Positions 9,948-21,800 of a DNA stretch of 64,000 nucleotides are shown here, one piece after another. The translations under genes were made by a program, and so were the position numbers. Source of the stretch: Hyposmocoma kahamanoa. Taxonomy: Eukaryota; Arthropoda; Insecta; Lepidoptera; Cosmopterigidae. The notes below the pieces were generated by a model. The model worked only from the letters and a program-made list of their open reading frames with translations, made no database searches and was not told where the DNA came from. The stretch spans positions 3,866,136 through 3,930,135 of the forward strand of contig NW_020656077.1 of NCBI RefSeq assembly GCF_003589595.1. Reading direction: 5' to 3'. Position 1 is the first letter of the stretch, and each line of letters opens with the position of its first letter.

Positions 9948-10713
9948 CGAGTATGTAACCAGAAAAAGAGACGAAATGCCATTTAATTTGTTTGAAACCT
10001 TGTGACGCGTCGCACTTCAACCCCCGTAAACCTACCCTTTAGCTCACCGCCGTCACTTGATTAGTTAGGGTAGTAACCCCTTGTGGTTCATGTAATTCTA
10101 ATATACTTAAAAGGTGAATTTATCATTACTGTAAACCGATCAATAAATGATCAACGTTAAAACTTGGTGTTGGTTTCCTTCGTTAGTATTAGAACCTTGG
10201 ATAAATTCCTGTAGGTAAATAACAGTGTGCTTGTCCCGATCGCACCCCGGGAATATGCTATATTACAACTTATTCTGCCAAATCATTACCGTGACAACTG
10301 TGCATCGATTGGCCCGAATTCGAAACAATGACGGGCGTCGTCAAAGTCAATTGTTTCACTACAAATCAACCAGCTTAACTTGAGCTTTGCTATAATAGAC
10401 GAAAATTGCAAAATTACATATTTCATTACCGATGAAATCTGTTTGTTTGTTTTCTTGTTTTTCCCACACCACCGAATGGACCAGCACCCATTGTTAGAGA
10501 TATTATCTTTATTACAATAAATACAGAATATTTTTGGAATATACGGAGACGTACACACAGGTCAGTTGTTGGCGCTGTACTATTTCAGCTTTCTAATTTG
10601 TGGTTTCAGCGCAAACGAGAGTTGATATTTAAATGTGATATAAGGTCCCTTTGCCTGATAAGTTGCCAGGGATTTAAGGCACATATTTCGGCTCTATTTC
10701 TGGCTATAGACTC
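9948..10713 (-). mobile_element. MITE family E, copy 1 (with an inserted segment)
   Basis: Ends are GAGTATGTAACC...GAGACGAAATG on the left and ...CTCTATTTCTGGCTATAGAC on the right, inverted relative to each other. The body matches E2 and E3 in reverse orientation (ATTGTTTCACTACAAATC, TGGACCAGCACCCATTGTTA, CTTTCTAATTTGTGGTTTCA). About 270 bp at 9999-10270 have no counterpart in E2 or E3. Confidence 0.8.
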
Positions 10714-11723
10714 GATGTATCTTATAAATAAGAAATAAGTGAATAATTAATAAAGAAGAAACACCCGTGAAAGGTTTAACTTTTCCAATAAAAATACGAG
10801 TAGTACAGAAAAATTATAGACAGAATTTCAATAAATTATATGACAACCAAAATAATTCACTTATGTAAATAAGAATATTACATTTTGTTGTTCTCGGTAT
10901 TTTCTGTATTTTATTATAGTCTTATCGGTTCAAAAGACCATGCGGTTTGTGCCACTTTTTTTATCATATTGTTTATTTATAGGCTTTGATGATTATTGAA
11001 CATGTCATTTCGCATTTTAAAAATTGGTGCAATAGTTTTTGACAGTATTGTAAAGGTTTGTATCGTTTGGCATTATTATGATGATATACGATAAATTTAT
11101 GAATCACCATTTCCGGGCATTTTTCATAAATTATAATCTACACATTTTCCCGTCTATTCGTTTGGTAGGTGCTAGGCGCATTCAAAATGCGAGCTAAAAT
11201 ATTATTTTAAAAATGATCATAGACAATATGATATTTGAAAAGACTGCCGTACTTTTTTGTTTAAAACTATTGGTAAAAATGGCACAGACCTTTGGGCCAA
11301 CCCATTATTTTTATTATACATACATGATTTCATTGATGATGAAGCTTATAGGATGGAAACCAAGAGATAGCTACTAAGTGTCTATTTTTTTTCAGGTGGA
11401 GGCAAAAATAAGGGAAAGTCAGTTTCACAATCCTGCCAGTATTTTTGGAATGAAAGCGGTTTGACAGATATTAATTAGTACACGTTACTCGAGAAATTGA
11501 AATTGCTAGCGCTCCTCAAACGTTTTTGAAACATATATTGTTTTATCCATTGTATGGTTTTATCAGACTATCTTATGTATCTTATTTTACACTCGTAGAT
11601 AGTAATTATATCCTTTGAACAGTTTTCTGGTTATGCTAACTCGTTTTTTGATAACTTCCCAACAAAGACCACTGTGAAAAACTGAAAGTTATAAACGAAA
11701 CACAGTTTTGTTTTATCACTATC
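10714..11723. other. No gene seen (downstream of the Gln/Pro-rich gene)
   Basis: AT-rich intergenic sequence with no repeat family recognised and no supported coding frame. Confidence 0.5.
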
Positions 11724-11742
11724 TTTATTTTACAAATTTATT
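11724..11742 (-). terminator. Two AATAAA polyadenylation signals
   Basis: Read on the minus strand, AATAAA occurs at 11737-11742 and again at 11724-11729, about 30-45 bp beyond the TGA of the Gln/Pro-rich gene. This gives a very short 3' untranslated region, and the position is right for 3'-end formation of that transcript. Confidence 0.65.
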
Positions 11743-11769
11743 ACTAAAATATGTACATGGTCCAGTTAT

Positions 11770-12861
11770 TCAAGGCGCGTCGTCTCCTCTGAGTGGCAAG
11801 TAGGGATTGCGTCTGCTGTAGAGTGGTCGACGCTGTGGCGGCGCGGGCGCCGGCTCTACAGACGTTCTCGACTGGGCTACGGCTCCAAGAGGAGCTACTG
11901 GAATTGGAGTCACCGCATATCCAGCCGCCACTAAAGCAGCGAACTCTTCAGGCGTGTATGCCCTGTTATTTTTGGGTGGAGGCAACTGTGATCTCTGCTC
12001 GTCAAGGCTTTGGCCATGTTGCTCAATGTTGATTTGTTCAACACTGCTTGGCTGATCTGCTTTTCCTGACTGTTCTCTAGATTTATCAATTTTCACAGCT
12101 TGCTCTAATCGAGCGGGCTGCGGTCTAATGACCTTCTTGGGTGCTACTTTTTGGTTTACGTAAATAGACGAATGAGGCGATTTCGCAGATTCTACGGCAC
12201 GAGGTTGCTCGGCTGTTCGGATTCCTAGGGGTGTAAGTTCGTATCTGCCACGCTGTTCGTTCGATCTGTATAGAGGTCGTAAGTAATACTGCTCTCCAAT
12301 TAATTGCGTTGGCTGTTGAGGAACCAGTGCTTCCTGTGGTACAGGGTCGTATATTTTAACGGCTCGCATTTTCTCAGGCTCAGGGAAACGTTTTAAGAAA
12401 GTGACGGGACGTTCAATGCTGGACGCCGGTATTCTTTGTTGTTGAGCAGCTTGTGGTCTTGGGGCCTCTACGATTCGGTATTGCTTTGGAGCTGCTTCTT
12501 GTTGTTGGTACTGAGGTATGATTCTGTAGGCGAGAGCCGGTCGAGCTTGATGGAGATTTGGTGCCGCCACTACTTTAAGACCTTGAGCTTCTGGACGCTC
12601 ATAAAGAGCTTGTTGAAGAAAAGCTTGCGCAGTAGGCATTTGCACGTAACGGAGAGCTTGAGTTGGACGCGGTTGCGACTGCGGCGCGGGGCGGTACTGC
12701 GGCACTTGCTGCGGCTGCTGTGGCACTTGCTGCTGGACATTCGTCGTTTCAATTAAGTATTGCTGCGGTGCTGCCAATGACTGGGGAGGTGACACGACAG
12801 AGTGAACTTTAGGGCGATGTTTGGAGGGTTTCTTGTTTGGTTTAGTAATATATCTGTCGAC
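11770..12861 (-). CDS. Last exon of the Gln/Pro-rich secreted protein gene, with stop codon
   Basis: The acceptor CTTTTTCCAG precedes VDRYITKPNKKPSKHRPK; the exon stays open for 363 codons to TGA at 11770-11772. It is rich in Gln and Pro with repeated RPxAxxYRI-type blocks (ALAYRIIPQYQQQ, KQYRIVEAPRP), then a Tyr/Arg segment (EQYYLRPLYRSNEQRGRY) and a near-terminal block RAYTPEEFAALVAAGY followed by VTPIPVAP, which looks like the best-conserved part and the best query for homology. It is a strong coding region: no stops in more than 1 kb of otherwise AT-rich, stop-dense DNA. Confidence 0.92.
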   Translation of the reverse strand, partial: VDRYITKPNKKPSKHRPKVHSVVSPPQSLAAPQQYLIETTNVQQQVPQQPQQVPQYRPAPQSQPRPTQALRYVQMPTAQAFLQQALYERPEAQGLKVVAAPNLHQARPALAYRIIPQYQQQEAAPKQYRIVEAPRPQAAQQQRIPASSIERPVTFLKRFPEPEKMRAVKIYDPVPQEALVPQQPTQLIGEQYYLRPLYRSNEQRGRYELTPLGIRTAEQPRAVESAKSPHSSIYVNQKVAPKKVIRPQPARLEQAVKIDKSREQSGKADQPSSVEQINIEQHGQSLDEQRSQLPPPKNNRAYTPEEFAALVAAGYAVTPIPVAPLGAVAQSRTSVEPAPAPPQRRPLYSRRNPYLPLRGDDAP

Positions 12862-15800
12862 CTGGAAAAAGGACAGCATTATTGGTTTTATGCAACTACG
12901 ATCACATGAACAAGCCCTATTTGTGAATGTGAATGATTGAATTGTGTAATATGCAATTTAATTGATAACAAATGTGATAAAATGAGCCAAGTATCTAGTA
13001 CAAAAAAATCATCAAAATGAATAATTAATTCCGATCCTTCACACAAACTTTACAGTCTATATAAAACTGGTAGTAAAAGAGAAGTAAACGCTTAATAAGA
13101 TGATGTACGTCTAGGAAGTAGTAACTAGTAATCAGACGCACTCAACGGGGACACATATACCTACGTTCCAATGTTGTAAGAATGTGGATATGGGCAAGAC
13201 ACGTTTTCTCATGATTGTATAGAATCTCTTCGCAAAAAAGAATTATATAGTCCGGCCGCCGATGGGCGAAAGGGTGACCTTCTTGGTGAGTAGGTAACAC
13301 TTGTCGGAAGAAATTAGACGTGAAAAGTTCAAGATCACATATCACATCTTGTGATGTGAGGTACTGCTGAATACTTACAATCAGCATTGAGTAGCAACGG
13401 GTTGAAGAAGAGAAGTTGTGATAAAATAAAATGGGTTTGTCTCACAGATAGCATTAATGTATTAGTCTTACCTGTTGATACTGAGGCGCGACACTCTGTA
13501 CTGATATTTGTTGATATTGAGGTGCAACGCTTTGTGTTGAGGCCTGAACTTGCTGCTGGTAGAGCTGAGGTGCTACTTGCTGACGAACAGGGGCTTGACC
13601 GAGCAACGCCAGTAGCTCTTGATCGAATGAGTCAGATGCGCCAACTCCTGTGTCGCTCACTGATAAGGCAGCGCCTACGGAGGCCTCGCCACCATTTGAC
13701 GAGTAATGAGGACGCGCGATCACTGCATGCGATGGCTGTAGAGATACCTGCTAAAAGACCATCCATCAGAAATTGCACAATCTTATTTCTCCAGTCGGGA
13801 GCGCCTTAGCAATTATTCGTACAGTGTTTTCAAAGAAAGGCATGGAGCTCGAAATTGAAAGCAGATTTACGTTATTGGCATACTTGTACGTTTGTTAATT
13901 CCCATATTTAACAAATGCCTAAAATTGTTTGGCTAAATATTAATAAATTAATTTTCTACGTAGGTATATATTTTAATTTTAGTTGGTATTAGTAAATAGT
14001 AGTGTTATGCTTTGTCATGATTTTTGAGAGACTTAAGATTTAGTTCAAGTTAACTTGTCGTTAAATTTTATTAAGCGAAATATTTAACTAAAGCAAGGTA
14101 CCTGGGCTGTGTTTGATGGCTTTTCTCTCTCAGAAATGAACGGACTGAATGGTTTAGGGTCTAACTTGGTGGTCTGTTGCAAATGTGGAGAATTATTGAC
14201 ACCCAGAGCTAGCGGTGGTGCTATTGCAACTGGTTCTAATGACGTTGTTGCCACTACCTTGGATGGCAATGTCACAGATGTAGGTGGTGCGGTCGTTGAC
14301 ACGGTTGGTGTGGTCTTCCAAGCTGGTACTATCTCAAATAATCCCTCAAGCCTGTCTAATGCCAAAGTTCCGTTTCTCGGTTTGATATAATATAACTGCT
14401 GTAACTGGTGGCGGATGTCAGCGTGGAGTTTGTGCAAAACTCGAATGGAATTGGGATCGGATTGTGCTGTTTTGTTAAGCTGCGGAATTTGGGACCGATT
14501 AAGCAGTGCATTTGGAGTGTTTGGCTGTGCAGTACTGTACATTTGGTGCGATTGAGCGTTATTGGTGGGCAGAGCATTATGTGCAGGTGAGGTTACTTGA
14601 ACTACCCCACCGGGCATTTCTCCCACCTGTCGTGCTCCATGGGGTTCAAGGAAGTAGATCTGTTGCACGTTTTGACGAGAATCGGGCTGTGGGTTGCTGT
14701 AGAGTTGCTGGAGTTGGGATGTACTCGGCAGCGGAGCTTTCCTTTCCGGCTGAAGTTCCAATAGCTCTTGAGGGTTGAGAGAGAACACCTGTCCGGGCCG
14801 GTATTCTTCGTTATCGACACGGCTGTACAAACGAAAAAAATAAGATTAGAATAAGTAAAAAACTATAAAGGTTATTGTTGTTTCTTTTTGTGTACCTGAC
14901 GGAATCTTTGTCGTCTTCTTGAGGTTCTTCTACTGGAGCAACTTGTTCCTTTAAAAAAAAAATATTTTTAAAACTACGTAGAAACACAAAACACAAAGAA
15001 ACGTAGAATACAATAACTCCAGTGGTCAAGAAAAATTTAAGGAAGTGCCTGTCACTAGGTTAACACCCACTGACAGGCACTTCTGAGTGCACTACTGAGT
15101 GGCTTTTACATATGTAAGATATAAAAAACACTGAGGAAAGTAAGACCGGAAGACGAGTCCCACTCAAACGAACAAACAAAAAGGTTATTCCCACACAGAA
15201 ATAAAAAAGTAACAATCCGCTTAGATGGTCTAGACAAATTAACGGTGTGACAACAGTGCATGTCATAACACATCGCAGTCCGCAATTATGTATTACATTA
15301 GATGCGCGTGCGCCGGTGAAAGTCGAGGAAAAACGAAACAATGCGACATGATTATCGGCCGTTTTCGAAACCGGGTGCTTGCGGTTACTTGCGAAATGGG
15401 GTTGTTCAATCATGCTCAAGTAGATAGGTAGTAGGTGCTTAAAAAATAGAAGAAAGCTGAATTATTGTGATTGAGTTTAGGCTGAAGTGATACTGAGATT
15501 TTTTATTGTAAATCTTAATAAGTAGATTTCGCTTATATAATTTAGTCTGAAGTAAGGTTTAACATATCATATCTTAATATCATGGCATGATACTAAGAGA
15601 CGGGACGAACAAGTCGTGCACCTACCACTTTGAAGTTGCAATGCCCCTCCGTAAATGGCCAAGTCCCATGTGCCTGTAATTTCACCAGCACTCTTATCCT
15701 TCAACACCGGAACACAGTCATGTTCACAATACCGCTTGGCGGCAGAAATTGGTGTGGTGGCAGTATTTCCCCGGATGAACCCTTTCATAAGGAGCTCTGC

Positions 15801-18800
15801 AGCTACTAAAGTAGATGGTTCTAAAACTGAGCCTAGCACACTCAGTAAAAACTTTGTAGGCTGAGAGGTAACAGGTGATTAGTTAAATAAGTCTAATTAT
15901 CATAGAACAATAAAGTGCAAATCATTTTGTAGTTCCATGACAATAAAACTTTTTTATGAGTAATAAATTTACAGTTCCATCAGAATAAAAACTTTGTTAT
16001 GGGAACTAAACACCTTTGTCGGCTCTAAGCCAACAAAGTATTTTTATGAGTGCATAAACCATTTTTTTTATTATATTTCATAAGCCTCTTCTGTCCCACT
16101 TCTGGGCAAAAGTCTCCCTCTTTTTGGTTCATTGATCCTAGCCTTAGGCAACGTCTCGTCAGTTCTTTGTACAGGATTCACATTCCATCATCATCGCCGA
16201 CGTGGCTTACCGCGTCTCCTATTTGAGTTGTGGGCTTCCACTCCGTTATTTCGGCCCACAACTCGCTTGGTATGCGGTAGACGTGACCAGCCCAGTCTCA
16301 TCTTAACTTGGCCGCCTTCCGAGTTACATCGATAATTTGGGTTTTTGAGCGCAGCGTGGTGTTCCTGACACTATCTTATTGGTTTTACACCTAGTATGCG
16401 CTCCCTAGCTCGCTGACATACCCCGAGTTTGAGCTTCTGGGCTTCTGTCAAAGCAGAATTGTTATATACCAAAAATCTATCATACATTTGACGACCTATG
16501 TGGATCAACCGTTTTATACTGTGGGTGCTGGATGATGTCAGTGAACTGGTCCCGGGTTTTATTCTAAAACTAACGGGAACTGTTCTAAACTGGTTCTGGT
16601 CGGGGTGTTGCGCTGTATCGCGGGTGCCATGGAAGCACAAATAGGCAACCACAAATTGCACCCAAACTCACGAGAAAGATAAATGTAAGTAGAAATGTAA
16701 GCCATAGAAATATTTCTCTCGGCCCGAGAATCGAACCTGGGCAGACCAGCATGATAACCGATCGGTCACTGAGGCAGTTTGAGATCAGGCATTTGGTTGT
16801 CTAGAGCATAACATTGCTTTAAAATTTTTAAGTGACTGTTATATTACCTAAAAAATATATAATAAAAGATTGCACTTTGTATTATCATTATTACAAAACA
16901 AAACTGTTTCGAAAACGACATCATAAAATCCTGAAGCAACTGCTTATTAATTTCGTTGTATAAATCAGAAAATGAAAAGATTATGTTACCACATTATATA
17001 CATATACGATACGTAAGTGCCTAGTAGTAATACGTTGTTGGGATATCTCGAGCACTAAGCTGACGGCCCTATTAATAAGTGTGTTTATTATGTCTCAAAT
17101 TACATAAGATTATTTTAATAATTTGAGTGTTTTTTGTTACTGTTTATTGATTAATATAATAGAGTTCAGCTAGACTAATTGGAAATGGAGTTATGGTGAA
17201 TTGGTAATCCATTGTCCGTGCAATATCAAAGCGCTCTCGGCAAAATTCAATAGTGCAAAATCTAATGACAATATTTCAGGAAGATTTACAAAATAGCGCT
17301 AATCTATTTCGAAACGACTAACGTTTGATCTTTATAATAAACAAAGATCTCAATCACAGTGTGCGGTACTTATTTTATAGGGACTAACTAATTGCCAATA
17401 AAAGTCTTATTTCAAGCAAATGCATTGGAAGAATCGAGTGTTTAGAAAGACGATATTTTAATAAAATAACGTCTTAGAAGAATTGAAATCATATTTTCTA
17501 TTGATCCATGCCAACGCTCTTTTCAATTTTTCTATGTACTTGTTGCGGATCTTTGTTTTTAGTTTTTAACTACTTTTTTGCCGTAACGCCATCTGTGAGA
17601 AGTCTATTCTCATTTCTTCACACAGCCAAGTACCTTTACGTCTAATAGCGGCTGACTAGAGATGTCGCTTTAAGAACTGTAAAATTTTAGTTTAATTTCT
17701 TTACTTTATACTCTACTTACGCTTTTAATAATAATAACGCACACACTCATAGCCCTGCACTAGAGAAACCTTGTATCGCGGGTACCATGGACACACAGAT
17801 AGACAACCACAAATTACACCCAAACTCACGAGAGAAATAAATCTAGGCCATACACATATTTCTCCCGGCCCGGGAATCGATCCCGGGACCTCTGCGTGGC
17901 AGTCAAGCATGGTAATCGTTCGGCCACAGAGGCAGTTTATAAGGACAAGCTTCTAAACTTTGGATTTTAGGATGACTTTGTATGGTCCACGGGCTTTTAT
18001 AGTTATGATAGCTGTTTCGAGATGCAAATGTCGGAAAGAAAGGCTGTTTGTAAAGAATAAAGCAAAACAGACGAATTGACAGATTCGTTGAAAACAAATC
18101 CAAACTCAAGCGCAAATAATCTTAGGAGAAGCAAAGCTCCTTATGGAAGAGTTCGTTCAGGGAGACTCGTACTACAAGTCTGCACCAAATGCAAAGGGCC
18201 ACTGACAGAAATCCAACGACAGCCGAACCACGAAGGTTGCCGAGAGATGTAAATAAATAGTTGTACTTGCAATTACGTTTAATGCACTATGTCAATTGTA
18301 TAAGGTGTATAGTGAAGACCCAAGTCGTTTACATAAGAAATTCTATGAAATCCTTTGGCGGTGTTACTAAGTATGATGAGTCGTGTGTTATAGGCCTGTT
18401 AAGCAATACGGATAAAGATTGTATCGCAATTTTTGCAACTGTCATACCAGCCGACATGCTATTATTAGACGTTGCATTGCACCTGCATTGTACCATATTT
18501 AGTGTTGAAATGGTGATTAAAACTGTTACAAAAGTTCCTGTCTTGTAATTTAGAAAAGATTGTCGGCTAGCCCAAACCATTTGGTTATATAGGAATAGGC
18601 CCTTTCCGCTTCTATTCTCGGCATGAGTGTGAGTTTAAATCTTGAGTGGAATATGAACTGATAAATGGTTCTGTTATGTAGGAGCAGGGTTCTTGAAAGT
18701 AAATTGTTGCCGATTCCACAATTATCAGAACGTCGTTGTAGCACTGTAGCGGACTGTATCAATGGATGAAAGGTTGGGTGCTAACAACGAGTGAGCAAGG

Positions 18801-21800
18801 CCAAGACAATGTACTTACAGTTTATTAATAATTTAATAGAAAACACGTTGTCGTTATCAAAGCAAAAACTAAGCTAAAGTCAAAAGCAAACACATTTAAA
18901 CTAAAACAAACTAAGCTTAAAAAAGACAGATACAAAGAGATTTGTAGCGATTCTCTACAAGCACGGTGAAACAACTGGTGCTCTTCACTCCCCGCATTCT
19001 TGAATTATAGTCCCTCTACAATTAGGTACACAACTACGCAATTTCCCTCTAGCGGCAGTATGGCTACTTAAAAGTCGATGTCGCACACGAAATTTCAAGT
19101 TTTTAAGTCGTTTCCTATTATTACGTTACTTTTCGAAATTTTTGCACTTACGTCATTGTCGTTCTATAGGTGCGAAAATGGTGTACAGTTGTGTGGGAAG
19201 ACTCCTTGAAAGTTAAGAGTTGCCGGTTCCATTCTCAGCATGAGTGTGAATTTAAATCTAGAGTAGAATATGCTTCTTTGAATAACATCAAGTAATGGGA
19301 CGTACAAGTTGTGCGCCTGATGGCAAGCTACACGCCTGACACGGGGCACGGCTACTGCGCCTGACACCCTGGGACCTAAGTTGACAAGTCCCATGTGCCT
19401 GTTATTTCACCAGCATCTTTATCCTTTCCAACCGAAACTGAATAATGATCACATTGCTACTTGGCGGCAGAAATAGGTAAGTGGCAGTACTTCCCTGGAC
19501 GAACACTTAACGCTCTTCTGCTACTAACTACAACGAATATGAACTGATATCTTGTTTTAATGGTGATTGGAATGACACGGTGAAGGAAATTTTTTGAAAA
19601 ATTTTCTGTAAGTGAAGACGCAATTATTATAACTTTTTTTACAAAAAAAATTTTTTCGCTGTGTTCGTTACCGTGGTCTCTTCAACGAGAACTGAAACGC
19701 ATTATATGGAAGTCCTCGTCAAAACGAATAATACGAGCCCAAACAAATTGTAGCTGCTGCACTATGTTAATGTACATATGTGTTTAATTGTAAATTGAAT
19801 AATAAATTTAAAAAAAAAACTGTTAAGGAGTAACTCTTACCTGCCTGCCATTTCCCTCATCGGATCAACTCTAGCTATAATATTTCACTTTCATTGAAAT
19901 AATATCTATCTGCCAAGTTTCAATATTTCGTTATTCGCTCGATGTACAGCTGAGGTAAAAGTGTAGAAGAATAAGTATGGAACCGCTACTAAGGTACCCC
20001 CTTTCCAACAAAAAAAAAGAATCATCGAAATCAGTTGACAAATGTCTGATTATAAAAGTATAGTCGAATTAAGAACTTCCTCCTTTTTTGGTCGGTTAAA
20101 AATGGATTTGGTAACCAATACTACTTTATTTTGAAATCTCTGTGTGTTAAATATAACGAATTATATCAGTTGCTTAAGCTCATCGCTTTAGACGAATAAG
20201 ATTACTGTGGAGTGTTAAGGCCAATACCATTCTGCCCTCAGGGGTCTATGCCACGACACAATTAATTGCAATACATTTCCATTTACAGCAACACAGCAAT
20301 AAACCTACTAACTTATGATATAGCCGCGCAAGAATCGTATTCACGTAAGTGTTACGTACTCCGTTATAAGAATCCTAAACCTCTCACATAATATGGTCTC
20401 CTGGTATGAAAATAAACTATGATAAACATAAGAATTATATCCATCTGATTTTATAGTACAAATCATAGCCAGTTAGGTATACATAGAGTAGATAACACCT
20501 TCGTCAGAAATTCCGGAATGATTAAAAAAAAAAATCAAAACATGGCCGTTATATTTTTACTTACAACTACAAAACTTTTCTTCTATGTAATTACTGTTTA
20601 GCAAATCAAAAATATATAACAATTACATTATTTAAAAGAGAGGTTTTGTCAACTATATGTGTGCTATTTCCTTGAAGTTTTAGTAAATACATTCTGTATA
20701 TTCTGAGCTCTGATCATGGGTGATCGTCTGCATGGAAAAACATATGGCTTTCGCATAGGAGAGTGAAAGTTTGAGTCCCTGGACGAATCCAGTTGTTCAA
20801 GTCTTGTGCAATTTAGTACGCCCAATTGCACAAATGTCCATTAACTGTAATGTTCCATGATTACTTTTTGTTTTAACCCGAATGTCGGAGCATGAAATTC
20901 AAATTCCTCTATGAAATTAAAATTATGTTTCGCCAATGAAATAAAGTCCCTGATTTTCTAAACATTTGCATGTTAATATAATAATAATAATGTGCCACAT
21001 AAATTACCTGAGACTCAGGTTACGGGTATTGTAAGTACCAGAGATTTGAATTTAACCGGGGCACTACCTAAAACACAAATCAGAATCAATTTAGAAAAGA
21101 TCGAAAGAGTCCTAGCGGGAATCGAACAAGAGAGTTCCCTGTGAAAGAATTCGTTCAGGTAAGATTTTTTTCATAACATCAAGCTACACGCCTGTCCATA
21201 ACAGTTGCAGTGCCACTCAAAGCTTTAAATTTGGAAAAATCAGAGAGATCACTTTGAGACAAGTTGATAAGTCCCATGTGCCTGTAATTTCACCAGCACC
21301 CTTACCCTTCAAAACCGGAACGTGCAGTACAGTTCCCTGGACGAACTCTTTCACAAGGAGCATTGCTGTTACTACAGGTTGTTATTATAGTACTGTATTT
21401 GCGATTTAAAGCGGTACTGCAACTGTTATGGACAGGGATGTCGCATATCACGAGGCGTACGACTTGTTCGTCCCAGCACTTGGTTATACAACGCTAAGTG
21501 CTGAGTTATCGAGTTCATCGTGTTAACTTTCAATGTTATTATTTAAATATTAATTTCAGTAATATAGTAATATAGTAAGTAGTATTATTTTATTTTGCTT
21601 ATTATGACAAACTTTCTGAAATTATTTTAAGAACAGGTACCATAATACAACACAAATATTCTTCAAGTTTACATGACTAGCAACATATTTTATTAAGTGT
21701 TTTATTGAATATTAGGATGTTTTACCAGCATGATATTCAATTATTTTTTGTGAAATTACTCCACTAGTTTGTTATAATTATTAATACAAAGATTTACGAT

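Noticed and set aside
10286..10558. 90-codon minus-strand frame
   Set aside because: It lies wholly inside MITE E1; E2 and E3 do not keep it open.
12436..12756. 106-codon plus-strand frame, and other plus frames at 11793-12032, 13387-13809, 14109-14390 and 14506-14778
   Set aside because: They are antisense shadows of the strongly coding minus-strand exons.
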